A stretch of DNA of 44,041 bases from Solobacterium sp. (GCA_017469885.1 JAFUFO010000024.1:1-44041); one strand, 5' to 3'; positions 26,670 through 35,679 are shown, counted from the stretch's first letter. Translations and numbers: made by a program. The notes: generated from the sequence alone by a model not told the origin.

Positions 26670-27433
26670 GCGTACATCTCCTTTACCGGAAAGTTCTTCA
26701 GCACCTCGTCCAGTTCCGCGGAATACTGCATGTACTCCTCGATTTCATTCTGCAGTTCTTCCAGTTTCCGGTTCACCTGCACATCATCTTCCAGCAGGAA
26801 ACGATAGGTATACGGTGTCGTGGAAATGATCCGCTCAATTTCCTTCTCCGTACGCGCAATCTTCTTCTCGATATCCGGAATCATCGATTTCTCTGTATCG
26901 ATTCCGTTATCTGAAAGATAGGCATTTACCAGCACTTCCAGCTCCTGCAGTTTCTCCAGGCAGTTATACCGGTAGGCATTCACGATCCGGTTCCAGTACT
27001 CCAGCAGTTTCGGATCATTACTGGTTTCCGGCCGCATATCCGGATGAATCTTCCGTGCCAGCCGATAGTAGATTTCCCGGATCTTCCGGACATCCTCTCT
27101 GGAAATGATCTTCGCGTTCTGAGCCGCCTTCGCTTCCTCTTTCATACGGTTCAGCTCCGCTTCATACTCTGCCATTTCCGCATCGATATGACTGTACAGT
27201 TCAACCGCATTAATGGTCTTCCCCTGGTTGACGCAGCGCTGGCAGAAGGCAATCATCTTTTTCTTCCGGATACATTCAATCTTCTTCCGGAATGCCTCCG
27301 CCAGCTGGTCTCCGAACAGTCTCATGTAGTCCACGTAAAACTGCGCTGCTTCCCTCCGCAGATTCTCTTTCTTCAGTATCAGTTCCTCATACAGGATGTA
27401 AGACGCATTTGTACTCTTAATCAACTCTGTCAT
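26666..27433 (-). CDS. J-domain-like helical protein
   Basis: A 255-residue, strongly charged, largely coiled-coil protein. Residues about 112-165 resemble a J domain: an IREIYYRLARK helix, the HPD motif at 130-132, and a following helix (LEYWNRIVNAYR). A true J domain would stimulate an Hsp70 (DnaK) ATPase; here it sits inside long helices, as in J-like proteins of unknown role. The N-terminal region has a CQRC pair (64-67) without a second pair. The gene overlaps the upstream SEL1 gene by 17 bp and the downstream HIRAN gene by 4 bp, so expression is coupled. Function unknown. Confidence 0.82.
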   Translation of the reverse strand: MTELIKSTNASYILYEELILKKENLRREAAQFYVDYMRLFGDQLAEAFRKKIECIRKKKMIAFCQRCVNQGKTINAVELYSHIDAEMAEYEAELNRMKEEAKAAQNAKIISREDVRKIREIYYRLARKIHPDMRPETSNDPKLLEYWNRIVNAYRYNCLEKLQELEVLVNAYLSDNGIDTEKSMIPDIEKKIARTEKEIERIISTTPYTYRFLLEDDVQVNRKLEELQNEIEEYMQYSAELDEVLKNFPVKEMYA

Positions 27434-28316
27434 GGCTCACCTCCACGTTGTAGATTTCCCAATAACGGACATACAGCGGTTTCCCGTCAAGCTTTGCGTT
27501 CCGGAACAGTTCATTCACGGAACGGTACCAGTGTCCGTCAAAGCACACTACATACTCCCCGTTATCAATTTCCGAATGAATCTCATATTTCTTCTGTCTG
27601 TATCGGAATGTCACGGTGCACGGTTTCTTCAGCACATAGAACAGATCAAAGATATCCAGATTGGAATAATCCGGTTCAATCAGGGAATACAGGTCATTGA
27701 TCAGCCAGTCCATGACGTTGATGTCGCCGAAGAACTCCAGCAGCCGCATCCGCTCCGGAAGATCATCTTTTGCCATCTGATAGAGACGGACGGCCTCCTC
27801 GATGTTTCCTTCCTTCTTCCGGATGTCCGCCAGTCTTGTACAGATATCCGGAAGTTCGAGAAACCTGCGTTCATCATCCTTGTGTGCTTCATACAGCTCT
27901 TCGATGATCGAACAGTATTTTGCATAATCCGGTTCCACGAAATACCCGTTTTTGTACATGTCCGCAAGCTTCCGCTTTCCCTCGTCATTTCCAAGCGCTG
28001 CGGCTTCCGAAAAATAGCGGAATGCCTTCTCGTAATCCACCGTCCCGGTGCGGCCGTAATACCAGATATAGCCAAGGCATACCGCAATATCATGGTCGCC
28101 CAGTTCATAGGTCATCTCATAATACTTCAGCGCAAGATCAAACTGGCGGCGGTCATAGTAATACGACCCAAGATCACTGCTGTACCAGGGATCCTTTGTC
28201 TGGTTCAGAAGATACTCGGTCACTTCAAACAGTGCATCCTCATGTTCATGATTGTTCTGCCAGTGAATCTCTTCCTTATACTGTTCGTAACGTTTTCTGG
28301 CTTCCTCTACGGTCAT
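27417..28316 (-). CDS. SEL1/TPR-repeat protein
   Basis: A 299-residue soluble protein. Residues about 55-195 are SEL1-like helical repeats (YYDRRQFDLALKYYEMTYEL, AFRYFSEAAALGNDEGKRKLAD, EAVRLYQMAK). The C-terminal ~90 residues are beta-rich (TVTFRYRQKKYEIHSEID, YVVCFDGHWYRSVNELF) and may form a separate small domain. No signal peptide is present. SEL1 repeats are protein-binding scaffolds, so it probably links the J-like and HIRAN partners of its operon, which is inference. It begins 20 nt after the first HIRAN gene and overlaps the J-like gene. Confidence 0.85.
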   Translation of the reverse strand: MTVEEARKRYEQYKEEIHWQNNHEHEDALFEVTEYLLNQTKDPWYSSDLGSYYYDRRQFDLALKYYEMTYELGDHDIAVCLGYIWYYGRTGTVDYEKAFRYFSEAAALGNDEGKRKLADMYKNGYFVEPDYAKYCSIIEELYEAHKDDERRFLELPDICTRLADIRKKEGNIEEAVRLYQMAKDDLPERMRLLEFFGDINVMDWLINDLYSLIEPDYSNLDIFDLFYVLKKPCTVTFRYRQKKYEIHSEIDNGEYVVCFDGHWYRSVNELFRNAKLDGKPLYVRYWEIYNVEVSHDRVD

Positions 28317-28336
28317 TCCGTTCCTCCTGTTCTGTT

Positions 28337-28648
28337 TCAGTGTTCGGTTTCTGTTTCCCCGTTCACAAGTTCTGCGATCGCAACATCCTCAAGCCGGAAA
28401 CGGACAATGCATTTTGTTTCCTGATCAAAGTCCCGGTAAATATATCCGGCAGAGTGGGTTCCTCTTGCGACAGTGGAAGAGCTGTTTGCGGCATAGCCGT
28501 ACTTTGCGCCGTTTGAAGAATAGACCGCAATGGCCTCATCATCGTACTCATTGGGTTCCTTCTTCAGGATCAGCGTATTGCCCGGATGGACAAAGGACGC
28601 CGCCATAAAGTCATCCAGATGCGAAATCGTAATAAATGTCTGTTTCAT
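28337..28648 (-). CDS. HIRAN-domain protein (first gene of the four-gene operon)
   Basis: A 103-residue protein that is nearly all HIRAN domain (about 1-92): KKEPNEYDDEAIAV, then GYAANSSSTVARGTHSAG, the variant common in stand-alone Firmicute HIRAN proteins. GAGGT lies 8 nt before the ATG. It is only distantly similar to the HIRAN protein at the other end of the operon, so this is not a recent duplication. Read-through from upstream is limited by the terminator at 28691-28722. Confidence 0.85.
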   Translation of the reverse strand: MKQTFITISHLDDFMAASFVHPGNTLILKKEPNEYDDEAIAVYSSNGAKYGYAANSSSTVARGTHSAGYIYRDFDQETKCIVRFRLEDVAIAELVNGETETEH

Positions 28649-28690
28649 GTTGTCTTACCTCACACTGGCAGAATACCCGGCGGGAAATAC

Positions 28691-28722
28691 AAAAAATGCG
28701 CCAGTATTCAAACTGACGCATT
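28691..28722 (-). terminator. Terminator of the InlB-repeat protein gene
   Basis: On the minus strand AATGCGTCAGT (28722-28712) pairs with ACTGGCGCATT (28705-28695), including one wobble pair, followed by six T. Confidence 0.85.
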
Positions 28723-28756
28723 CATTTCATGCAAATTGTATTGCCGGTTATTTCAA

Positions 28757-29686
28757 TTAATAGCCGTAGACCGGATACAGGGACAGATCGTTGCCAGTGT
28801 TCTTGATGTACGCACCCGGTTTCCATCTTACATAACCGGTACCTTCCGCATAGTCCCAGCCGATCAGATGCATGCCGTCCGGGCACCAGGATACCCAGGT
28901 CGGCGCAACCCAGTACTCTCCGACATGGACCGTTGTGGATCTTCCGTCAACCCACATCGTATTCGATTTTGTCGGATCAACCGCAGGCTTGACATTCGGG
29001 TTAAAGCCTTTTCCATGGTACTGATATGCAGTGTCATTTTCAAAATACCACAGTCTTCCGGCATCATCGGCGTACAGCGTATGTCCTTCCACAGGACCGA
29101 CATAGCGGAACACTTTGTCCGGGTGACCGGAGGTCTGGTAGGAGCCCCAGCTGTTTCCCCAGTAATGAGTCGGGAAATATCCCTCACCGAAGAACCACAG
29201 TGTGCCGTTGGGATCCTTATAGACGATATAACCGTCTGCAGAGTTGAATGCATATTTTACAACAAGATCCTTTCCGGAGACCGGAGCCGGTGCCGGGCTG
29301 GCGCCATAGGCATAGATGTGTCCGTTGGAATCCACGGTATAGAGCGCACCGTTCGGGTTCTGGTAAACCGTTGTGCCGTTGACGGTGGAGTTATAGGTGA
29401 GCTTCATTTCCGTGATGGTTCTTGCGGCAGCCTGAGTTACGCCGTACAGTTTGTTTCCGTAGGAATCGAGATACGTACGGGCTCCGTTTTCCTCATAGAC
29501 CCAGGAATAGCCGTTCTGTGAGTAGATCGTCCATCCTTTTCCATTAACTTCCCAGGTATAGTACCCGTCAATATCGCCGTACGGGCCGCCGCCGTTAACC
29601 TGCGCCTGAACCGGTGTCATGAAGAGCATTACACTGAGAACCGCTGCGCTGACCGCAGTGAGTTTTTTTACAATACGTCTTAACAT
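28757..29686 (-). CDS. Secreted protein with C-terminal InlB-type repeat
   Basis: A 309-residue secreted protein. The start at 29686 is chosen because AAGGAG lies 8 nt upstream; an earlier ATG at 29710 would add eight residues without a site. The signal peptide ends near VQA. The body (about 30-250) is rich in Tyr, Gly and Asn with short repeating beta units (NPNGALYTVDSNGHIYAYG, DPNGTLWFFGEGYF, DDAGRLWYFENDTAYQYHG), a propeller-like pattern. The last ~50 residues match the InlB B-repeat/Flg_new module (WCPDGMHLIGWDYAEGTGYV, then LSLYPVYGY). There is no anchor, so it is free or wall-bound. Function unknown. Confidence 0.85.
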   Translation of the reverse strand: MLRRIVKKLTAVSAAVLSVMLFMTPVQAQVNGGGPYGDIDGYYTWEVNGKGWTIYSQNGYSWVYEENGARTYLDSYGNKLYGVTQAAARTITEMKLTYNSTVNGTTVYQNPNGALYTVDSNGHIYAYGASPAPAPVSGKDLVVKYAFNSADGYIVYKDPNGTLWFFGEGYFPTHYWGNSWGSYQTSGHPDKVFRYVGPVEGHTLYADDAGRLWYFENDTAYQYHGKGFNPNVKPAVDPTKSNTMWVDGRSTTVHVGEYWVAPTWVSWCPDGMHLIGWDYAEGTGYVRWKPGAYIKNTGNDLSLYPVYGY

Positions 29687-29810
29687 ATTTACATACTCCT
29701 TCGTATACATATCGTAACAATTTGAGGTGCGTTTTCAAGAAAAAACATTAAGATTTTGCGTTTCCGCCGACAATATGGAAATCACAGATCTCATCGCCGT
29801 TTCCGATCGT

Positions 29811-30137
29811 CCTGGTGCGGAGTTCATCAATGATGCGGAAACGGTGCGCTGCGGAACAATGTTCTTGCGGGCACGATGCTTTGCGACACCGCTCATGTTC
29901 TTATGCTTTTCCATGGTGCACTTCACGCAGGCGATCGGCCGAGGCAGAGACTCGTTCCTGCTTGCGGTGATCCGCCAGCTTGTCTTCAATATTCCGCTGC
30001 TGTTTCTGTTCAATCATCTGTTTGGCGTACAGGGCATTGTCTGGACACAGCTGACGGCGGATCTCTTTACCGTTGCGGTATCCTATCTGATCTATTTCCG
30101 GATCCGGAAACAGGAAGGCTGGCCGGTCACGATCTGA
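29811..30137 (+). pseudogene. C-terminal remnant of a MATE-family transporter
   Basis: About 109 residues that match only the end of a MATE (DinF/NorM-type) drug/cation exporter: FINDAETVRCGTMFL, ATPLMFLCFSMVHFTQAIG, and LFGVQGIVWTQLTADLFTV. A full MATE protein is about 450 residues, so three quarters are missing; the DNA before about 29811 does not continue the homology and gives way to the secreted-protein gene on the other strand. No ribosome site is present. A decayed fragment left by a deletion is the simplest reading. Confidence 0.8.
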
Positions 30138-30147
30138 ATACTGATTT

Positions 30148-30170
30148 CACCGGAGTGATTCCGGCGTTTT
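30148..30170 (+). terminator. Hairpin after the MATE remnant
   Basis: CACCGGA (30148-30154) and TCCGGCG (30160-30166) pair with one mismatch and are followed by TTTTCTTT. It lies directly ahead of a TATAAT at 30174-30179. Confidence 0.55.
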
Positions 30171-30173
30171 CTT

Positions 30174-30186
30174 TATAATGAGGGTA
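30174..30186 (+). promoter_or_regulatory. TATAAT adjacent to the DUF3810 start (possible leaderless mRNA)
   Basis: A perfect TATAAT (30174-30179) ends 6 nt before the ATG at 30186. The only Shine-Dalgarno-like bases (GAGGG) touch the start codon and are too close to work normally. A -35 element is not evident. Confidence 0.4.
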
Positions 30187-31265
30187 TGAAAAACGGACTG
30201 CGGACATGGATACTCTCTCTGGTTCTGCTTTTCCTGGCAGGACTGGAAATGCTGCTGATGCGGAACTATCCGGCATCCTTTTTTCCATGGTACCGAAACA
30301 GTTCAAAGGTTCTGATGGGCACGCTTGCCGGACTCTTCTCAGTTACACGGTTCTCCGTCTGGGATGTCGGCGCGGCTGTGCTGGTGTTGGTATTAATCAT
30401 TGCGCTGATCCGGTGTATCCGCCGGAAACAGGGATTCGTCTCACTTCTGCGGAGAACCGTTCTGATCGTGTCGGTTCTGGTTCTGATTGCCATGCATGGC
30501 TGGCTCGGCAATCACTATGCGCCGAAGCTTTCGGCGTATCTGAACCTGGAGGTAAAGCAGTATTCCACGCAGGAATTATATGAGGCTGCGGAAGCCTATC
30601 TGATGGAAGCGGCTTCCCTTGCGCCAGAGATCAGTCGGGACAATACAAAGCGTCCCCTTCCGGCAGATTTTTATGAAACGGCCCGCACTGCAGGAAGTTC
30701 CTATACGGCGCTTTCCGAAACATATCCGGTATTCAAAGGTTCCTCGGTTCCGGTGAAGCGCTTTTCCCTGATCGGCGAGTATCTGCTGTACAACGGCATC
30801 ATCGGAATGTTCATGCCGGTTACCGGAGAAGCATCCGTTCCCCGCAACGTGCCCATCATTCCGCTGCCGTTCACGATGTGTCATGAGGCTGCGCACCGGC
30901 TTGGCATAGCCAGTGAACAGGAGGCAAACTTCTGCGCCTTTCTTGCATGCATGAACAGCGATGATCTGTATTTCCGCTACAGCGGTGCGTACTCTGCTTT
31001 CGGGTACTGCTGGAATGCACTGGTAAGCGCAGACCCCGACCGCGCAAAGAAACTCTATGAAACGTATAAAATGCAGAAAGGTGTTTCCCTGGTATTCATG
31101 GACCGTCAGGACACTCAGGCTGCGTATGATAAATACGACTCCCCGCTACAGGAAGTCAGCGACAATATCAATGATACGTATCTCAAAACCTTCTCCCATG
31201 AAAGCGGCATCCGCTCCTATGGAGAAGTAACGGATTATCTGATTGCCTGGCACCAGAGCCACTGA
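30186..31265 (+). CDS. DUF3810 membrane protein, putative zinc metalloprotease
   Basis: A 359-residue protein of the DUF3810 family. Three hydrophobic segments (about 8-25, 60-78, 90-105) are followed by an external domain. This holds HEAAH at 233-237, the HExxH zinc-protease pattern, with Glu246 in ASEQEANF positioned as a third ligand. The family has no established substrate; a membrane-anchored metalloprotease is inferred from the motif. The ATG lies 6 nt after a TATAAT. The downstream deaminase follows after 40 nt and may be cotranscribed. Confidence 0.87.
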   Translation: MKNGLRTWILSLVLLFLAGLEMLLMRNYPASFFPWYRNSSKVLMGTLAGLFSVTRFSVWDVGAAVLVLVLIIALIRCIRRKQGFVSLLRRTVLIVSVLVLIAMHGWLGNHYAPKLSAYLNLEVKQYSTQELYEAAEAYLMEAASLAPEISRDNTKRPLPADFYETARTAGSSYTALSETYPVFKGSSVPVKRFSLIGEYLLYNGIIGMFMPVTGEASVPRNVPIIPLPFTMCHEAAHRLGIASEQEANFCAFLACMNSDDLYFRYSGAYSAFGYCWNALVSADPDRAKKLYETYKMQKGVSLVFMDRQDTQAAYDKYDSPLQEVSDNINDTYLKTFSHESGIRSYGEVTDYLIAWHQSH

Positions 31266-31305
31266 TTGTGCCATCGGTCATCGTGACAGAAAGGACAACC
31301 GCCCT

Positions 31306-33063
31306 ATGAAGACAAAAGAAGAAAAGCTGAACCTGATCAAAGCTGCCATGGGAGAACTTCCCTGCGACAAAACCGTGACGAACATTCAGTTCGTCAACGT
31401 GTTCACCGGGGAAATCTATCCTGCGGAAGTGGATATCTTTCACGGTTATGTCATCCGTGTGCGCACCGCACAGGATGCGCCGGGAAAACCGGCGTCCGAA
31501 ATCATTGACGGCGAAGGACGGTATCTGATTCCGGGTTATGTGGATACCCATATGCATATTGAAAGCACGATGCTGATACCGGAGAACTTTGCGCGTGTTG
31601 CCCTGCCGTGGGGCACCACAACAATCAATCATGATCCGCATGAAATCGGAAACGTCCTCGGCGTTCCCGGCATCCGCTTCATGATTGAAAACGGGAAGAA
31701 GACTCCGCAGCGTCAGTATGCGATGGCATCTTCCTGTGTGCCGGCCGTCGTCGGAATCGAACACGCCGGCGCAAGCTTCACCGCCGAAGAAATCTCCGAG
31801 ATTCTCGAGATGGAGAATGTTACAGGGGTTGCGGAAATCATGGACTTCGTCGGTGTCATCACCGGCTCAGCACGCATGCATGACATTATCGAAGCCGGCA
31901 TATCCAAAGGCGCATTCCTGCAGGGACACTGCCCGAAACTGTCAGGTGCGGGTCTTGACGCGTATGTCCTTTCCGGAATCGAAAGCGATCATGAAACCTC
32001 CGCGGCAGATGAAGTGGTGGAACGGCTGCGCCGCGGGATGTTTACCGATCTGAAGTCGTCTTCCCTGGTGGATAACTTCAGTGAACTGTCCAAGGCGTTT
32101 CCGCGTGTGAAATACCATGATCACATTTCCTTCTGTACCGATGACGTGCACGTGGGAGATTTGCTTACCGTCGGTCATATGAACAACCTCGTGCGTCAGG
32201 CAATCCGTTACGGTGCCGACCCGGTGGACGCCATCCGGATGGCAACCCTCAACGGCGCAAGAGAAGAACGTCTGACGGATGTCGGCGCCATCGCGCCGGG
32301 ATATCATGCGGACTTTCAGCTGGTAAACGCACTCGACGGCGAAATGCCGGTAATGGTCTTCGTTGACGGAGAACTCATCGCTGAAAACGGGAATTATCTT
32401 GGCAGCGCCTATGAGCCCGGGGAATCGTTTGAAAATACCGTACATACACAGTGGATCACATCCGCAGAAGATCTTTTGCTTACCAGTGACCGCAGAGACA
32501 ATGTCACAGTGAATGTCATGGTTCCTGAAGACAGCGGAAATATCATCCGGCATATTGAGCCGATCCCGCTTCCGGTGAAGGACGGTATTGTCTCACTGGA
32601 AGGACGGGAGGATCTTGCGTATGTATGCGTCATCAACCGCCATGGCCTCCAGTATAAGACCATCGGTGTCATGAAGAATTTCGGCCTGAAGGAAGGCGCA
32701 ATTGGCTGCACAATCTCGCACGACTCCCATAATCTGATTCTCGTATATAAAAACCACGAAGATGCCTTCGTGGTTCTCAAAAAGCTGGAAGAAGCCGGCG
32801 GCGGTATGGCCCTGGCAGTCCAGGGAGAACTCCGCAGTATTCTTCCTCTGCCGGTTGCCGGACTCATGTCGGACAAACCGGCGGATGAAGTCAATGCGGA
32901 ACTGGTGCACTTCCGGAATACCTATTACGAAGTGATGAAACAGGATGCCAACCTGCAGGCAATCAGTCTGATGTCACTCACCGCACTGCCCGGCGTCATT
33001 ATCACGGATATGGGTCTTGCGGACGGTATTACCCAGAAGCTGATTCCGGTATTTGCGGATTAG
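31306..33063 (+). CDS. ade: Adenine deaminase
   Basis: A 585-residue amidohydrolase of the Ade/AdeC family, which converts adenine to hypoxanthine and ammonia in purine salvage. The metal-binding motif THMHIES is at 81-87; other hallmarks are TINHDPHEIGNVLG, GHCPKLSG, the YHDHISFCTDDVHVGDL block and the C-terminal GALAVQ-like segment GGMALAVQGELRSILPLPV. Length fits (B. subtilis Ade has about 577). The start at 31306 has AAAGGA 11 nt upstream; the longer frame from 31243 overlaps the preceding gene and lacks homology. Its stop overlaps the stop of the convergent phosphatase gene, with no terminator between them. Confidence 0.94.
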   Translation: MKTKEEKLNLIKAAMGELPCDKTVTNIQFVNVFTGEIYPAEVDIFHGYVIRVRTAQDAPGKPASEIIDGEGRYLIPGYVDTHMHIESTMLIPENFARVALPWGTTTINHDPHEIGNVLGVPGIRFMIENGKKTPQRQYAMASSCVPAVVGIEHAGASFTAEEISEILEMENVTGVAEIMDFVGVITGSARMHDIIEAGISKGAFLQGHCPKLSGAGLDAYVLSGIESDHETSAADEVVERLRRGMFTDLKSSSLVDNFSELSKAFPRVKYHDHISFCTDDVHVGDLLTVGHMNNLVRQAIRYGADPVDAIRMATLNGAREERLTDVGAIAPGYHADFQLVNALDGEMPVMVFVDGELIAENGNYLGSAYEPGESFENTVHTQWITSAEDLLLTSDRRDNVTVNVMVPEDSGNIIRHIEPIPLPVKDGIVSLEGREDLAYVCVINRHGLQYKTIGVMKNFGLKEGAIGCTISHDSHNLILVYKNHEDAFVVLKKLEEAGGGMALAVQGELRSILPLPVAGLMSDKPADEVNAELVHFRNTYYEVMKQDANLQAISLMSLTALPGVIITDMGLADGITQKLIPVFAD

Positions 33064-34802
33064 AGCTGCAGTAAATCACCCGCGAGTTCTGCATTTTCAT
33101 GCATGTGTTCCGAAGGTGCGCCTGGTTCATTCGCTCCGAACCAGGTCAGTGAGAGAATCGTAATATCATCGAACTGCGCCATGCCTTCGGAGAAAGCATC
33201 GATCCGTTCTTTGACAGCGAGGGAGAGATCCTTCGCTGTTTCATTGTGTGCTTCCGACTGCACGATCTCGAGCAGGTGCTTCGTGCCGATCTGTTCTTCG
33301 GCTGTATTCATCGCATCGGTTGCGCCGTCGGTATACACAAATACGCGGTCACCCTTATGGAGCTGATAAGTACAGGTCTTGTATTTCATGTTCGGAAGTT
33401 CACCGACCACAAGACCGTGAATATCATTGATCTGTTCAAACGGTTTGCCTTCCAGTGCCATGAACGGATACTCATGACCGGCGCTTGCCGTATTCATGAC
33501 CCCGGTATTCAGATTCAGAATACCGATCCAGATCGTAATGAACATGCTCATGGGGTTCTGTTCATACAGGGTGTTGTTCACCTGGACAAGAACCTTTGCC
33601 GGATCCCGTTCATTCATGACGACCGAACGTACGGTTGTCTTTCCGGCCATCATGAACAGCGCTGCCGGAATACCCTTGTCTGATACATCACCGATGACCA
33701 TGACAAGATGTTCCTTGTCATCTGTCAGGAAGAAATCATAGAAGTCACCGCCGACCTGACGTGCCGGATGCATCAGCGCATACAGTTCATACTGGGAATT
33801 TTTCGGGAAGTCCGTCGGAAGCACACCGTTCTGAATACCGGAGGCGATGGACAGCTGTTCACTGATCCGTCCTTTTTCAATGTATTCCTCACGCAGCTTC
33901 TCCTGTGTTTCCACAACGCTGGACTCAAGATCATACAGGGAATCACTGAGATCTTCGATTTCATCCCGTGTATTCACATTCGCACGGATTGGCTTGGCCG
34001 ACTGCTCGGAGGAGTTGGCGGCACGGAAATCTTCCGCCGCTTTTTTCACTTTCAGAATCGGCACCGCAAACAGTTGACTTGCGAGCAGTGACCCAATCAG
34101 TGCGCAGATGACACTGACTGCGATCAGGTAGGTTCCCATATTCAGAAGATATTTTCCGGCCTCTGCCGCCAGCGGCGCAAGATTCCGCTCTGATCCGATG
34201 AACAGGTACTCATTGTTTTCCGGAGAAATTTCCTCAAGCGGCACAAAGGTATATAAGACCGGAACCCCTTTGTCGTCCGCCCCGCCCACATACGAGCTGC
34301 CGCTTTCCAGAGCAGACGGTTCCATCTGCATCTCCCGGGTTTGACCGATCAGACTCAGCTGATCCGCAGACGCCGCAATGTACTGACAGGTTCTGCCTTC
34401 GCAGTCCATCATCACGATGTCACTGTTGCTGGCGATGTTTTCGATGCGGGAAAACAGACGGCTGATATAATTCATCGACTCTGACAGTCCCTGTTTTTCA
34501 AGATAAGCCATCAATGATTCTGTATATGCTTCATCTGTTTCCGCATTCTCCCGCAGTGCTGCGGCTTCTTCCGACAGGAGCGTTTCCCTGAGCGTTCTGG
34601 CCTGTTCATGGTCCACTGCGCCTGCCGCTGCCCGCGCAAGGGTATCTCCCTGCATGATCCAGTCACGAATCATAATAAAGGTCGCATTCGCCGTACTGTT
34701 TATAATTCCCAGCAACGTCGCTATGAAAACCATCCATGTGATGACTTTGAACATCCGGAATGATAACCGACGATGCCGTTTCTTCTTCACTTTCTTTGCC
34801 AT
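33060..34802 (-). CDS. SpoIIE/RsbU-type PP2C phosphatase with sensor and HAMP domains
   Basis: A 580-residue membrane phosphatase. Helix 1 (about 20-42), an extracytoplasmic sensor region (about 45-220), helix 2 (about 222-248) and a HAMP linker (about 250-305) precede the SpoIIE catalytic domain (about 320-555), with HPARQVGGDFYDFF, VIGDVSDKGIPAALFMM, SAGHEYPF, YTDGATDAMN and FDDITIL. The Asp residues in GGDFYD, IGDVSDKG, YTDG and FDD are the metal ligands of PP2C-like phosphatases. Such proteins dephosphorylate anti-anti-sigma factors; no STAS or RsbW partner is nearby, so the target is unknown. AAGGGAAAGAG precedes the ATG. Confidence 0.92.
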   Translation of the reverse strand: MAKKVKKKRHRRLSFRMFKVITWMVFIATLLGIINSTANATFIMIRDWIMQGDTLARAAAGAVDHEQARTLRETLLSEEAAALRENAETDEAYTESLMAYLEKQGLSESMNYISRLFSRIENIASNSDIVMMDCEGRTCQYIAASADQLSLIGQTREMQMEPSALESGSSYVGGADDKGVPVLYTFVPLEEISPENNEYLFIGSERNLAPLAAEAGKYLLNMGTYLIAVSVICALIGSLLASQLFAVPILKVKKAAEDFRAANSSEQSAKPIRANVNTRDEIEDLSDSLYDLESSVVETQEKLREEYIEKGRISEQLSIASGIQNGVLPTDFPKNSQYELYALMHPARQVGGDFYDFFLTDDKEHLVMVIGDVSDKGIPAALFMMAGKTTVRSVVMNERDPAKVLVQVNNTLYEQNPMSMFITIWIGILNLNTGVMNTASAGHEYPFMALEGKPFEQINDIHGLVVGELPNMKYKTCTYQLHKGDRVFVYTDGATDAMNTAEEQIGTKHLLEIVQSEAHNETAKDLSLAVKERIDAFSEGMAQFDDITILSLTWFGANEPGAPSEHMHENAELAGDLLQL

Positions 34803-35029
34803 ACTCTTTCCCTTACCGCTGAACTGTATATCTAATTCTGTATTTCAACATAAACTGTATTAATGAAATGCCGTATTTTCGCTGTTTTCATTATACATTG
34901 CATTCCATATACAAATTGCGGTGTCTCACTGAACGCAGACCCTTGTTCCCCTTCAGGCAGTTCACTTTTCCTCATCGGATCTTTCCGCCATAATGCATAC
35001 AGATATCATATTGCCCGGAGGTACTTATC

Positions 35030-35647
35030 ATGCGTATTGAACAGCGGGTCATCGGTCCCTGCATCACCAATGTATATCTTCTGATCAGTGAGAAAAACAA
35101 TGCTGTTCTGATTGATCCAGCTGACGACGCAGATCAGATCATTCAATGGATCAAAGAGAGCGGCGCAACCCTGAAATACATCTTCATCACTCACGGACAC
35201 GCAGACCATGTGCTCGCACTGCGAGAAGTACGGGATGCATTCCATGTGCCGGTGATTATTTCAAAAATCGATGCAGAGCGGCTTGTTCATCCGGAACTGA
35301 TCAATGACCGTCCGTATGTTAAAGTTCCTTTTCGGCCGTTTTCCCCGGATATCCTTGTCCAGGAAGGCGACGAGCTCTGGCTGGATGAACTGAAACTTCG
35401 CTTCTATGCCATGCCCGGGCACACCGATGGCTCACTGGCCGTGATTGTGAATGATGTGATTTTCAGCGGTGATACCCTGTTGAAAAACAGACATGGGAAA
35501 ACAACGCTGCCCGGCGGTAATGAAGAGAAACTGATTGCCTCGATTCGAAGAATGCTGGGAGAACTGAGAGGAAATTACCGCATTCTGACCGGCCACCGGG
35601 AAGAAACAACGCTGGACGAAGCACGGGAATACTGGAATATACACTGA
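35030..35647 (+). CDS. MBL-fold metallohydrolase (glyoxalase II-like)
   Basis: A 205-residue metallo-beta-lactamase-fold hydrolase. Zinc ligands are all visible: THGHADH (54-60), His131 in GHTDGS, Asp148 in SGDTL and His189 in TGHREET. The size and spacing match small hydroxyacylglutathione-hydrolase-like proteins of Firmicutes; the physiological substrate is not defined for this group. CGGAGG lies 8 nt before the ATG. It is monocistronic: a divergent phosphatase gene is upstream and a bidirectional terminator is 8 nt downstream. Confidence 0.92.
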   Translation: MRIEQRVIGPCITNVYLLISEKNNAVLIDPADDADQIIQWIKESGATLKYIFITHGHADHVLALREVRDAFHVPVIISKIDAERLVHPELINDRPYVKVPFRPFSPDILVQEGDELWLDELKLRFYAMPGHTDGSLAVIVNDVIFSGDTLLKNRHGKTTLPGGNEEKLIASIRRMLGELRGNYRILTGHREETTLDEAREYWNIH

Positions 35648-35654
35648 CACATGA

Positions 35655-35679
35655 AAAGGACGCCTCGTAAGCGTCCTTT
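35655..35679. terminator. Bidirectional terminator between MBL-fold gene and flavodoxin
   Basis: AAAGGACGC (35655-35663) and GCGTCCTTT (35671-35679) form a 9-bp stem with a 7-nt loop; on the minus strand it is followed by TTTTC. Confidence 0.75.

Noticed and set aside
31243-31305. Longer N-terminus for adenine deaminase
   Set aside because: It overlaps the DUF3810 gene and lacks homology; ATG at 31306 has an AAAGGA site.
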